A stretch of DNA of 64,000 nucleotides from Amorphophallus konjac (taxonomy: Eukaryota; Streptophyta; Magnoliopsida; Alismatales; Araceae): assembly GCA_022559845.1 (NCBI GenBank), contig CM040118.1, positions 158,058,331-158,122,330 on the forward strand, in the 5' to 3' direction. The notes under the pieces were generated by a model. It was not told the origin of the DNA and made no database searches. It saw only the letters and a program-made list of their open reading frames with translations. How positions within the stretch are numbered: the first letter of the stretch is position 1; the number at the start of each line of letters is the position of its first letter. A program made the position numbers and the translations under genes. Of the stretch, positions 53,404 through 64,000 are shown in pieces.

Positions 53404-56400
53404 TCACTCGGGGAATGTCGGTTGCGCCGCATGATACAGCTTTATATGCTTTCCGTTGAGGGGAGAGAACTGAATGACTCCTTTGTGGTCTACAAGGACG
53501 TAGGCACCCCCTTCATATACTCGGTAGACGATATACGGCCCGACCCAATTTTTGACCAGCTTCCCTTTGGGGTTGGAGGCCATCACTTCTTTTCTTTTGA
53601 CCACTACCAGGTCTCCTTTCTTGAATTCTCGACCCTTGACTAGCTTGTCAAAAGCACGGGCCATGCGAGCTTGGTAGATTTGGATGTTTTGCTGTGCCCG
53701 GAGGCGTTTTCCTTCGAGCTCAGCGAGCTCCTCCAATCTTCTTTCTGCATTGGTCTGCTCACCACTAACTAGTCCGTGCTGGATGGCAACTCGCAATGAA
53801 GGAACTTCAAGTTCAATGGGCACTACAGCTTCCGACCCATAGACAAGGTAGAAAGGTGAACAGTCGGTTGGGGTCTTGTAGACAGTACGATAGGCCCAAA
53901 GTGCTTCGTACATCCTTTCTTCCCAATCTTTTTTATTAGACTTGACAGTCTTTGCCAGTAATGTACATAATGTCTTTTTAAAGGCTTCTGCGAGTCCATT
54001 GGCCTGAGGGTTGTAGGGGGACGATGTCCTCCAGTCGATTTTGTATTTGTCGGCCAGCCGATAAACCTTCTGGTTTCTAAAATGACTGCCATTATCAGAG
54101 ATGATTCGGCTGGGGATCCTGAACCGAAATATTACATTCTGCCAGAAGAACCTTGCAACTAGTTCTCCCGTCACATCTCTTAGTGCTATTGCCTACGCCC
54201 ATCTGGAGAAGTAGTCTGTAGCTGCTAAGATGTATCTGCACCCTGATGAAGATGGTGGTAGCGGCCCTACTACGTCTGTGTCCCACTGAGCAAACGGCCA
54301 GCTTGGTAGGGTGGGATGCAATGGCACTGGAGGTCTTCTTGCCACATTAGCGTGTTCTTGACACTTCTAACAAGCTTTGGCAAACCTGCAGCAATCATCA
54401 AATATAGTGGGCCAATAGTAACATAGTTTCTTTATCTCAATTTTCATCTTCGGGCCAGCCTGGTGTGCTCCAGCTGATCCTGCATGGACCTCCTACATCA
54501 CCTGTCTCGCTTCTGCTGAAGACAAGCAACGGAGTAGGACTTTCCTTCGGGCATCTGCCATAATTCGGAACAAGGTCCCGCTTCTCATCTCGTAAGAGTC
54601 CTTGATCCTCAGGAGCTTCATTCTCTGTTCCTTTTCTTTTGGAAGTTGCTGGTGTTGAAACCAGCGTAGGAGATGCTCTCGCCAAGCGGGCTGCTGAACC
54701 CCTTCGATGACTGCTACTTCCATCTCTTGTTCGTCGGCCAGGCCCTCTGTTACGCTGGGGACCTGTCGGCGGTTGATCACGGTTATATTCAGGCTTGTGT
54801 CTGCCGGGACCGCCAATGAACTGGCCAGCTTAGCGAGGGCATCTACCTGAGCATTCAGGCCTCGATTGATGTGCTTGATGCTGATGAAGTAAAATCTTGA
54901 CATCAGGCGAGTTGCCAACTGGTGATAGGGGAGGAGCTCTTGCTTTCGCACATCGAACTCTCATTCCAGCTGTTTTATAACCAGCATGGAGTCTCCGAAT
55001 GCTTCCAGCATCTGAATTCCCATGGACAGAGCAATTTGCAACCTGATTATCAGGGCTTCGTATTCCGCTTCATTGTTTGTGCATTGCTTGTTTATGGAAC
55101 AGGATGTATGCACCACTTCTCCTTCTGGGGATTTCAAGACTATGTCTGCTCCTGCTCTGACCCTGGATGATCCGGTGGCAGAGGTGTCAATTCTGGAAGC
55201 GCCATCAAAGTATAGCTGCCATAGAGAGGGCTGTACTTGCACGGCTTCTAGGGTTTCATCTTCAGGAAGCTCCGGCTCCAACGGGCAATCCCCGGGCACT
55301 GGGTGCTCAGCGAAGAAGTCTGTAATAGCTTGGCCCTTGATGGCCTTGCGTGGCACGTAGGAGATATCAAACTCCATAAGGATTACCGCCCATTTGCCCA
55401 GGCGACCTTTGAGTGCCGGTTGAGACATGATGTACTTCAGGGGATCCTCTTTGGATACCAAGCTGATTTCATGCGACAACATATAGTGTCGGAGCTTCTT
55501 AACTGCGAAGATTAGTGCCAGACAGATCTTCTCAATATAAGTATATTTCTCTTCAGTTCTGACCAGTCTCCGACTGAGGTAATAGAGGGCTTGCTCTTTC
55601 CCTTCTTCATTATTCTGGGCCAGCATTGCCCCCAGAGAATTATGTGTAGCTGCTATATACAGTATCAATGGTCATCCTTTCACCGGTGCGCCCAGCACTG
55701 GAGGAGTTTTCAGATGGTCTTTCAGCTTGTCAAAGGCCATCTAGCAATCTTCATCCCAATAAAAGGGAACCTCTTTCATCATCAACTTGTGAAAAGGCTG
55801 GCATCGCCCTGACAAATTGGAAATGAATCGCCGGATATAAGCTAAGCGGCCCTGTAGTGATCTCAGCTCGGAGATGTTCCTTGGCGGAGGTAACTCCTGA
55901 ATTGCTTTGATCTTTGCGGGGTCTATCTCGATTCCCCGATATCGGACGATGAAACCCAGGAATTTTTCGCTCGACACTCCGAACGCACATTTCATGGGGT
56001 TCATCTTTAGCTCATGCTGCCTCAGCCTCTGAAAGATAATCCGGAGGTCTTGCAGATGATCTTCTTTTCTTTTGGTCTTGACCACCAGGTCATCTACGTA
56101 GCATTCGACCTTGTGGTAGAGCAACTCGTCAAAGATTTTGGTCATTGCGCGCTGATAGGTTGCGCCAACATTTTTCAGTCCGAACGGCATTCTCTTGTAA
56201 TGGTAAATGCCTTTAGGAGTTCGGAAAGCAGTATGGACTCGGTCAGGCTCTGCGATCCAAATCTAATTGTAACCGGAAGACCCATCCATGAATGACAGGG
56301 CTTCATGGCCAGTTGTAGCATCAATCATGACCTCGGTTATTGGCACCGGGAAGTCATCTTTGGGGCAAGCTTTATTTAGATCTCGGAAGTCGACACATAT

Positions 56401-59190
56401 CAGGATCTGTCCATTATTCTTCTTCACGGGGATGATATTCGCCAGCCATGTAGTGTACTGGTTTTCTTCAACAAATCCCACGTCAATGAGCTTGTCGACT
56501 TCAGCACAAATTTGGGTGATGAGCTCTGTTCTCATGCGCCGCGGTGGTTGCTTCACTGGCTCGGCCTCAGGGCTGATTGTTAGCTCATGTTGTGAGACAA
56601 CGGGGCTTAGACCTGGCATCTCTTTGTAAGTCCAAGCGAAGCAATCCCTGTATTCTAGCAGCAGCTGGATGTACAGCTCCCGTCCTTCTGGGGACAGTTG
56701 GGCACTGAGGAAGGTGGGCCTAGGGTCCTCCTCATTTCCCAAGTTGACTTCTATTAGTTCATCGACTGTGGCCTGGCCTCCGTCTTCTATCTCCGGAGGT
56801 GCCGGTTGGAGGTCAACGAAGTCTGGAATACCATCTTGAGGGTCGAGTACTTCGACTTCTTCGTCGGATATCGCCAGAGCCTCACGAGGCTTCTTTATTT
56901 CTTGTGCTAGCGGCTGGGTGGATCGTTCTATTAGCCAATCCATCGCCGTTGCAGCTCTCAAAGGCGAGAGAATAGCTTCAGTGTTTGTAGATGAGGTTGC
57001 AGCCACGACGGGCTGGTAGCTGTTTACTGCCGGACTCGGACAGCATACTGGTTCTATAGCAGAAGCTGAGGAAGCCTCGCCTTCTGGGACAGTTGTATCT
57101 TCCGCAAAAGTGGCTTTTTCTTTCCTGGTAGCTGGCTCCCCTTGAATGGAGTTGACCAAGGCTTCCCCGATTGGCGGAAAGGGTGTTGAAGTCACCATTA
57201 GTAGGACCCCTATGGAGGGAGAAACTCCGACTTCTTGAATGTCTTCGGCTTCGCTGCTGCTAGCCGTATCAAATTCGGCTTGAAGGGCCGCTTCTTCAGG
57301 ATGAACCTGCTCCTAGCATCGGCAAGGGGCCGAGGTTTCTACTTCTTGATTTTCGGACCGAGCCAGTTCAAGATATTCAGCTTCCGTCGGATACTCATCA
57401 AAGGTTGCCCTCAGAGGGCTATTTTCAGTAGGATAGAAGGCGGAGATAGTATCCACCTCGTACCGCCCACTGTAATAATATTCCTCCAGGGTGAAGCCCA
57501 ACCCTGGATGCTGAGAGACACGTCTCATTTCCTGATCCAGATTTGCAGGATGCCACATCTTCTGGAAAGCTTCTTTGCGCTTTTGAGACTGATCGGGAGG
57601 AATGTGTTACTTCTGAAACATCTTGGTCATCCGATCAGTTGTAAATGCCAGGCCTGGGACAGGAACCCGCGGGTTGGCTAGATCTTTAGGGAGGCTGCAG
57701 TCTGTGTCTTCCCGAGTGGGATGCTCCTCAGCTGTATAGAACAAGCTGCTAAGCCCATCTTCCTGTGTCACCTCCCAAGCTTTGAAAGGTTTGACAGTGG
57801 GGTCGTTGAGGCCGAGGACTGGCTTGGTGAGGCCGGCCGGGACTCCGATGCGGGCGTGCTGTCGATTGACCTGCACTTCCTTAGCTTTGGGATATAATGC
57901 TGGGGGTGTTACCCTGCCGACGTCTTTAGAAGCTATGATGTGGGAGACCACCTTCGGCTTGACATATCCGCGTGGCGGTGGTGGATACCAACCGTCACCC
58001 GATCTATTCTTCGAGGCCCCTATGGGGGTTTTAGCTTCAGAAACCTTCCGGGGAGGCCCCGTATATAGGTTGGCGTCTGCCAAGTGACATTCAAACACTT
58101 CGAATGGGTAGAGATCAGCAAATATCCTCTCCTCCTTCCCCTGGAGGCTGTATTTGATGCATTGGTGGAGCGTGGAGGGCACCACCATATTCTCATGCCG
58201 CCATGGGCGACCGAGCAGTGCCTTGTAGGAGGTGCGAGAGTCAATGACATGAAACTGCACCGTTGTAGTGAAATCTGCCAGGGTCAGCGTAAATTCTGCC
58301 ACTCCCATAGATACTTCACATTTTTGGTTGAAGCCAGCGATACGCATATCCCTGACTTTCTCGAGATGCACATTAAAGTGGTGCCTCTCGTATATTCTGT
58401 ATGGCAGGATGTTGACTGCTGCACCGGGATCAACCAGTATTCTGTTCAGCTCCCTTCTATTCAGGTGCCATTTCATATACATCGGCCTGTTGTGGCTGGC
58501 AGTAGGTAGTAGCATGTCTTCCGGAGAGAAGGTCATACTGGCTTCTGGTATAGCCTCGGCTATGCAGGCTTCAAAATGAGAAGGCGTCTGCAGAGCAGTG
58601 ATGTTCGCCTGTCAAGTTTCTTCACTCAAAGAGAGAATTTCCCAGATCGTAAATCGAGCGGGGAGCTTTTTGAGCAACTTCATTATTCGGCTCCCAGCCT
58701 GGACATTGGAGAGCTTCATCTCTTCAGCCCATCTGGGCTTGGGGAGGTTTTGATTTGTGGGTCCAGACGGCCCTGCTTCATCTTCCTCGGACTCGGCATC
58801 CTCTTGGCTAGCACCGGATGTCGGGTCTTCTTTATTAGTTGCTGTAGGGCAAGCTCCATCTGCATTTGCATCCTCAGTAGATTGCGCTGGCTGCGGGTGA
58901 ATGGCACCGGGTGTAGGGTTAGCCTCTTGACATGGCTGTTTCCCCTTTGACATTTTCATAAATTCAAGGAATGAAGGGACTGCCTTGCCCACACTTTTGT
59001 TGTATAGGCCTGACGGAGGAGGGATTTGGACTCCCTTGACTTCCGGCGGAGGTGTCTTGTAGGGTTGCTCCCCTCTGAACATGATGTTGTGGTTGGGTGG
59101 TGGCTGGCGCCCCCATCTTCTGCCCGATCGAGTGGCATGTGCAGCAGTTGCGGCCTCGGCTTTGCCTCCCCAGCATGGGGTGTGAAGCAA
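53404..59190 (-). pseudogene. Tat-B pol: protease, RT, RNase H, archaeal-type RNase H, integrase
   Basis: Protease near 58400-58445 has VDPGAAVNILPY (D-P-G rather than D-T/S-G) and LLGRPWRHENMVVPSTLHQ, typical of Tat/Athila. RT at ~56700-55850 has YVDDLVVK near 56090. The first RNase H (LYIAATHNSLGAMLAQ) lacks the usual catalytic Asp. A second, archaeal-type RNase H near 55215-54830 has LYFDGAS, NNEAEYEAL and VDALAKLAS. Integrase has WDTDVVGPLP near 54280, SDNGSHF near 54090, Glu in NGLAEAFKK near 53990, and a GPY tail near 53550. All parts lie in one frame, with about ten stops at 58612, 57607, 57313, 56263, 55741, ~55669, 54961, ~54493, ~54369 and ~54193, and no frameshift. Dual RNase H marks the Tat lineage. 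Confidence 0.85.
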
Positions 59191-62100
59191 ATTTCTTCTT
59201 CTTCCTCTTCTCCGGGTAGGTTGAAGAGTGCTGATAGGGTATTGCAGGAGACAACCTGTGCTTTATTGGCCCCAGCGGCCTTTCTTTTCTTCTTCTTTTG
59301 CTTTCTCTTCTTTTTGGTTTCTGCGGGTGTCTGCCCCCAGAACAGGCTGCCCTCTTCAGGGGGTGCTACTTCAGCTTCCTCCACTTGTTTGAGTGAGAGT
59401 TGTTCCAGCTCTTTCCATGGGACGTGGTCCCGTACCAGTAGAGGTTTCAATTCGGGCTGCATATATTCATCTAGCCCTTCAATCAGGTGCTGTAGTCGAA
59501 GGACCCCAGGATTGATTTCCTTGATTACTGTTAGCAGAGTCTGTCTCCTCCTGTTAGGTATATGCATTCTGATGGCTGTAGGTGGAGTGACCCATACGGG
59601 TGCTACCACTGGCGGAGCAGGCCGGGGTGTAACGCCACGGATATGTGCCCCCTCTTTCAGGCGAGGTGCCCTCTTCTTCTTGTGCTTTACAGGGATCTGC
59701 TGCCACCCCTGCTGTTCTTTCACGGGTTCCAGGAAATGGATTTCGTAGGTGCTCCGTGTGCTTGCTTCAGAGATCTCCTCAGGTAATGCCTGGTAGAGGG
59801 AGACCATGTTGACTGCTGCTCTCCTGGGAGGAGCTTCATGTGGCTGAGGAGGGTCTACTTTGTACTCTCCCAGCTCTATTTCATTCTTATTTACCATTCC
59901 TTCGATGATGTCTTTGAAAACATAACAGTCTTCCATTGGATGTCCCAACATCTGGTGGTAGGGGCAGAATCTTGGACTGTCTTTTCTTTTCAGGTCCTCC
60001 GATCTTCTTGGCTCAGGCAGGGTGACCATGCCGTATTCTGTTACCCAGTCGAACAAGACTCGGGTCTTGTCCTTTGGAAAGGAATAGGCTTTCTTCATTT
60101 TGTTCCTGAGCGAAGGACCTTCTTTATCATCTAGAGCTTTCGCAGGTTGCGGGGGAGCCGCCTTCTTGCCTTTCTCCTTCTGTTGTTCGAACGCCTTGAT
60201 ATCAAGCGCATTCGCTTCTTTAGGTGTGGGGCGCCATTCCGCAGCCTTGCCTTTCTGGGCTGTGCTGGCAGCTGATGCCGGGACAAGCTTGGCTAGGAAA
60301 GCCTCCACTTCGGCCACCACATTATTCAGCTGGTCGAACGACCGTATTTCCATTCCAATCATCTTCTCCAGGACCTCCCTCCTGAGGTTTTGTTTGCATA
60401 TTTGTACCGCGTCCTCCTGATGCCGGGGCCGCTTGCATCTCATTCCGAGGTTCCTCCACCTCTTGATGTAATCAAGGGTTGTCTCATCTGCCCTTTGTTT
60501 TGTTGAGTAGAGTTCGACCACTGTGACCTCCCTCTCTGTGACATGGAATCTTTCTCTGAACTTTCTCTGCATATCCGGCCAATCACTAATTGACCCGGCT
60601 GAGAGGCTAGAGTACCATTCAAATGCGAGCCCTGTCAGTGAGGACCCGAAGAACTTCAGCAAATATGACTCGTCGGTGGCCAGATCACCTATAACGGTCA
60701 TGTAATATGCAATATGCTCTTTAGGGGACGTTTTTCCGTTGAATTTGTCAAACTTAGGCGGCTTGTTGACCCCCGGGGGAAGTCATTTAGCCGCATGGTG
60801 TTGCGGGTAGGGCACCCGATAGGCATCAAATGTGACATAGTCACCTTCACTTTTCTCTGCGAGCTTCAGCTCGATCATCCTCTCCACCATCATCCGGTTC
60901 ACGGCCGTGGGGTCAACCGGTTCTGGATAGAAGTGTGCCGGCTGTAAGTATGGGGTGACCAGGGTGGTCGCCTGTGGAGGACGCAGCAGCGGGGGTGTCG
61001 GGTACACCTGAGGGAGCACCGGAGGTAGCAACGGCTGAGGCTGTGGCGGCCGCTGTTGTGCTATCGCCATGCTTGGCTCTGACGGCTGGGATAGTGTATA
61101 GAGTGGTGGAGGGTCGTCACGACGAGCCGCTCCCCGAGATGACTCACCCTGGACTTCGGGTGGTTTAGAAGCCGATGAATGTTCAGTCTTTTCCATCAGC
61201 TGCTTCTTCAGAGAGTCTATCTTCCATTGATATTTTTGTAGTAGCATCAGAACTGATGGGTCTATAGTGGTGCGGATACCCTCTGTTGTCTCCCCGGACG
61301 TACCCTCAGGCAGGATGTCAAGGAGGACGTCGTCTTCTTCTTCCGCCGTCACCACATTAGCGGTCAAGACGGGGGCCTTGTCATCCCAGTGGGGATAGAC
61401 CTGGGACTGTTTCCCTTTAACCATCATCAGAAGCTCTCTTGCTGCTTCTGTTCTGCGGGTAGTTGGCCCCGGCCGTGCGGCCAATTGAGCCAATTCTTGG
61501 GGGTCTTCAGGAAGCTCCCTATATTGGTTAGATATACCAGCCATGTTGCAGGTGAAAACCTGCATCCTTCTCTTTTGTTGATAGACCCTCCTTCTAGCAT
61601 GCTGTGGGAAGGTCAGTCTTTCAAACACAGAGATCCTTCTCCTTTCTTCCAGCTCGGGGAAAACTTCATCGGCTTTGATCTCGAAGCCGTCATTATATCC
61701 ATTATCGTCGACTGACGACACCATCATTCTATCTCCCATATTTCCTTCATCTGCCATTGATGGGCAATAGTCTTCCTCAGTGGCGACTGTCTGCATCAGT
61801 CGCTGCTGTTCGAGTGAGGGGTTGCCTAAGCCTCGAAAATAATTTCTGACCAAGCAGGTCATCTCTTCTCGACCCCACTCTTGATGTAGGACCGGGGGCG
61901 ATTGTCGACCTCCAGCAGGAGGGATATAGGCCAGCCGAGCTCTGTCGGCCGGCTGTTGGAATCTTCGTCCCGCAGCAGGGACGTTGTCTTGACGGGCCGC
62001 AGCCCGGAAACTTCTGTGGCGTGGAGGATCCGCAACCACCTCTTCTTCCTTCTTTGGGGGCAGGCCCCTTTCTCTTCTCACTTCCGCCTCGTCGTTCACA

Positions 62101-62736
62101 AGACGATGGCAGATGGGTGTTAGCTGGTGGGCAGGTCGGGTCCGCTTGGGAACCCACACCTGTTTAAACTTCCTTGGCCTGGGTGCCGGGCTTTCCTGGC
62201 CATAGTGGCCGGCTTCTTCTATTTCTGCCCTCCTTCCGGCGAGGGCCTGATCGGCATTGTGGATAGGAATGTTGGGGATGACTCGGTCCGGGGTCACCCG
62301 TGCAGTGCGTCCGTTGAGGAAGACGCGCATACCTCCAACTAGCATAGATTTCCCGGACTGAGACAGAGTTCCGGTGATTATAGCAGCATTCTTGCGGGCC
62401 AGGCGATGCTGGCGTCCTCCAGGGTGTTTGTTGATGACATTAGGGTGGGTCCCACGTATGACGTGGTGCACCATACAGTTAGCGGCCGTGGCCGGTCTTT
62501 CAGACAAGTCTTTGCAGCAGGGAACCTTCAGAGGCTCTATTTTCTCTACATCTTCCTTGACAGGTTCTGGGGCTTCGACCTCCAGCATATCTACAAAGGC
62601 TAACCCCAAAAAGTTGGAGAAAGCCCACAGCGGTAGGGAAGCTACCGAATTCCATGGGTACCGCCAGGTACCCTTGCGCGTGTCCAGCGACTATCGAAAG
62701 ATCGAAGTCAACGCCAGTTATCCCATTGATCGTCAT
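58956..62736 (-). pseudogene. Tat-B gag
   Basis: ATG 62736 opens MTINGITGVDFDLS. A one-base frame change near 62655 leads to SLPLWAFSNFLGLAFVDM. A long basic and Pro-rich region follows. A TGA at 60785-60783 then precedes LPPGVNKPPKFDKFNG. The gag core (TVIGDLATDESYLLKFFGSS; EWYSSLSAGSISDWPDMQRK; FHVTEREVTVVEL) is at 60700-60350. A Cys/His cluster, CPYHQMLGHPMEDC, lies near 59960; this is the usual finger of Tat/Athila gags. A KKKRKQKKKKRK tract is near 59300. About 1260 codons is long for a gag but usual for Tat elements. Its end overlaps the pol frame by about 230 bp in the -1 phase. Would form the particle; inactive here. Confidence 0.8.
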
Positions 62737-62831
62737 TGATCCGCCTGCACAGACAAACAAGGCAATAATCAGTATCCTTTAAGAGGGCTTTGAAGCCCGA
62801 ATATCCCGGCAAAGAGATGAAAGGTGACACT

Positions 62832-62850
62832 GGTCCCACCGGGCGTGCCA
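62832..62850 (-). other. Candidate primer-binding site of Tat-B
   Basis: Minus strand TGGCACGCCCGGTGGGACC starts four bases from the 5' LTR. It begins TGG as a PBS should, being the complement of tRNA 3' CCA. It is not the tRNA-Met site used by the other elements. I could not assign the tRNA. Confidence 0.6.
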
Positions 62851-62854
62851 GACT

Positions 62855-63173
62855 TGTTCGCGACCTTTTTTCTTTCTTTCGCGGGTCGATCGACCAACTG
62901 ACTAATTGGTAGTCAAATGATCGATTGACGACGCAGGCGTGCCAGTCACATGAGTGACGAATTTGTGATGCGCTCATTCTAACCCATGTCGGGCAAATGT
63001 GAGGTTCGGTCGGGACCAGCAGTCCGCCATACCATAAAGGCTATGGCATTAATTACATCCCCCACGAGGAGTGAACACCTTTGATTAATTACCGAGATAG
63101 CGGGCTGTCGAAGCCGAACTAAAAAGAGCTACATGATGATCATGACGAAGACATGCAGGATGCATATATTTAT
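62855..63173 (-). repeat. Tat-B 5' LTR, U5 end only
   Basis: 319 bp matching 20967-21288 at high identity (TGTTCGCGACC...GCATATATTTAT). Truncated at 63173 by Element F. Confidence 0.9.
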
Positions 63174-64000
63174 TGATGCGGGACGGACACGGGAGACGAC
63201 ACTATTAGGTGCCACCCTCGGACTCTAGATGAAGACGCGACCAGCAGCACACACCAGGGAGACACTAAGCCCGACACTACGAGCTCCTAGGGGCAAAACG
63301 TCGCTAACAGAAGTGGAAGCTCACTCGTCGTCCCAAGCGAGGGAAAGCGCGGACCGTGCGCGGTTAAGAAACCGGCGGAGGTCAAGGGTAGTCCGACTCA
63401 ACTTCCGGACTCGGATCGAGTCGCGGGACGGGTCACTCTCACTCTCACAGCGGTGACATGGACACACGGGCTAGTACCTACACTCTCGGCAGCGGCCTAA
63501 GACCGTATACTAGCTAAGCAATGTAACGCCAAGGAGTTAAGACCTTTACCTCCACGCACCCGGCGTGGCGAAGACACCCCGGCTGACTTACGGACCCCCG
63601 GTTAACATAATTCACAGCGGTACAAAGAGATTCGACCCACTAAACGCAGGGAGGTAAAAGATCACATGTGGGCCCCGGGGATCATGCAAATCAGGTTGAC
63701 AGGCAGCATCTTGATGTCGACTCGACGCGCCGAACTCCGCATTTTTGTGCTTTCCGAACGGCGGGTTCTGCGGGCCCATGGGGCCCACGGGTGGCACTGA
63801 CCTCCGGATCTGCAGGAGTGGGTCCCACTGTGGTGGGGACCCCTGGTGGCACGCCTCCACGGAAGGCGGTCGGCCGGGAACACCGATCGGTGGCCGAACA
63901 ACTCCGATCTCCAAGCTTTTGGAATGCTACCCACGGATTTTTGGTTGCTGTTTTCAGGCGCGCGCTCCGGCGAAAACAGCCGCTGCGATCAGCCCCGTCG
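63174..64000 (-). mobile_element. Element F: C-family LTR, minus strand, partial
   Basis: Starts TGATGCGGGACGGACAC, the reverse complement of the Element C LTR end, and follows it backward (about 50182 to 49360) to the window edge. More diverged from both C LTRs than they are from each other. The expected target duplication, TTTAT (63169-63173), can be checked only beyond the window. Confidence 0.85.

Larger units (their letters stand above)
20967..63173 (-). mobile_element. Tat-B: giant Tat-lineage Ty3/gypsy element (minus strand), nested and truncated by the window
   Basis: The order on the minus strand is 5' LTR start, candidate PBS, gag, protease, RT, RNase H, second RNase H, integrase, tandem repeats, ~120-bp repeats, second tandem array, antisense PMD gene, PPT, 3' LTR. 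LTR identity is shown by 20967-21288 matching 62855-63173. The extra RNase H after the normal one is diagnostic of the Tat lineage. Element C occupies 31984-50182 and Element F cuts the 5' LTR. Removing C and the assembly duplication, and allowing a full second LTR, gives an original size of about 25 kb, in the Ogre size class. All coding parts carry stop codons. Confidence 0.85.

Noticed and set aside
20967..63173. Endogenous pararetrovirus
   Set aside because: Integrase, LTRs and TSD-type flanks are present and no movement-protein or caulimovirid features were seen; it is a Ty3/gypsy element.

Overview
This window comes from a plant nuclear genome, most likely a repeat-rich seed plant. Nearly all of it is LTR retrotransposons inserted into one another. 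I found no ordinary host gene. The evidence is plant-type Ty3/gypsy gag-pol ORFs (Tat and chromovirus lineages), primer-binding sites matching initiator tRNA-Met, plant-style short introns, a plant mobile domain (PMD) ORF, and 5-bp target-site duplications (TSDs). The species cannot be named from this sequence.

Layout, left to right. 1-3275: right end of a probable Copia element, a long repeat-rich LTR. 3276-19018: pieces of an old Tat element ('Tat-A'), namely the C-terminal half of its antisense PMD-type ORF, a tandem-repeat array and ~120-bp repeats. Tat-A is broken by Element B (4685-11932, TSD CCCTG) and by a solo Tat-like LTR (15089-18654, TSD GGGTT). 19019-20966: a partial LTR of a second B-family copy (Element E). 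From 20967 to 63173 a second, very large minus-strand Tat element ('Tat-B') sits inside E. It has a 3' LTR (20967-24882), an intron-containing antisense PMD gene on the plus strand (25230-30243), tandem repeats, then INT, RNase H, RT, PR and gag read leftward from 62736 to 53404, a candidate PBS, and the start of the 5' LTR. Element C (31984-50182, TSD AGGAG) is inserted in Tat-B's 3' untranslated part. Element D (35843-46475, a Tekay/Del-type chromovirus) is inserted in Element C's gene. Element F, a C-family LTR on the minus strand, cuts Tat-B's 5' LTR at 63174. The nest is therefore at least five deep: Tat-A > E > Tat-B > C > D.

The most unusual system is the pair B and C. Both are about 7.3-7.6 kb with 2.3-2.4 kb LTRs and a tRNA-Met primer site. 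Both lack protease, reverse transcriptase, RNase H and the integrase catalytic core, yet both keep one ORF ending in an integrase-type GPY/F module plus a chromodomain. In B this is a single open 792-codon frame. It looks like a family of non-autonomous chromoviruses that carry their own chromatin-targeting tail. Second is the spliced antisense PMD gene of Tat-B, with its own TATA box in the LTR. Third is a technical point: about 1.56 kb on either side of the 100-N gap at 52201-52300 is the same sequence twice, almost certainly an unmerged contig overlap.

Most coding regions are dead. The damage in the two pol genes is almost all nonsense codons in an otherwise unshifted frame, as expected from deamination of methylated cytosine.
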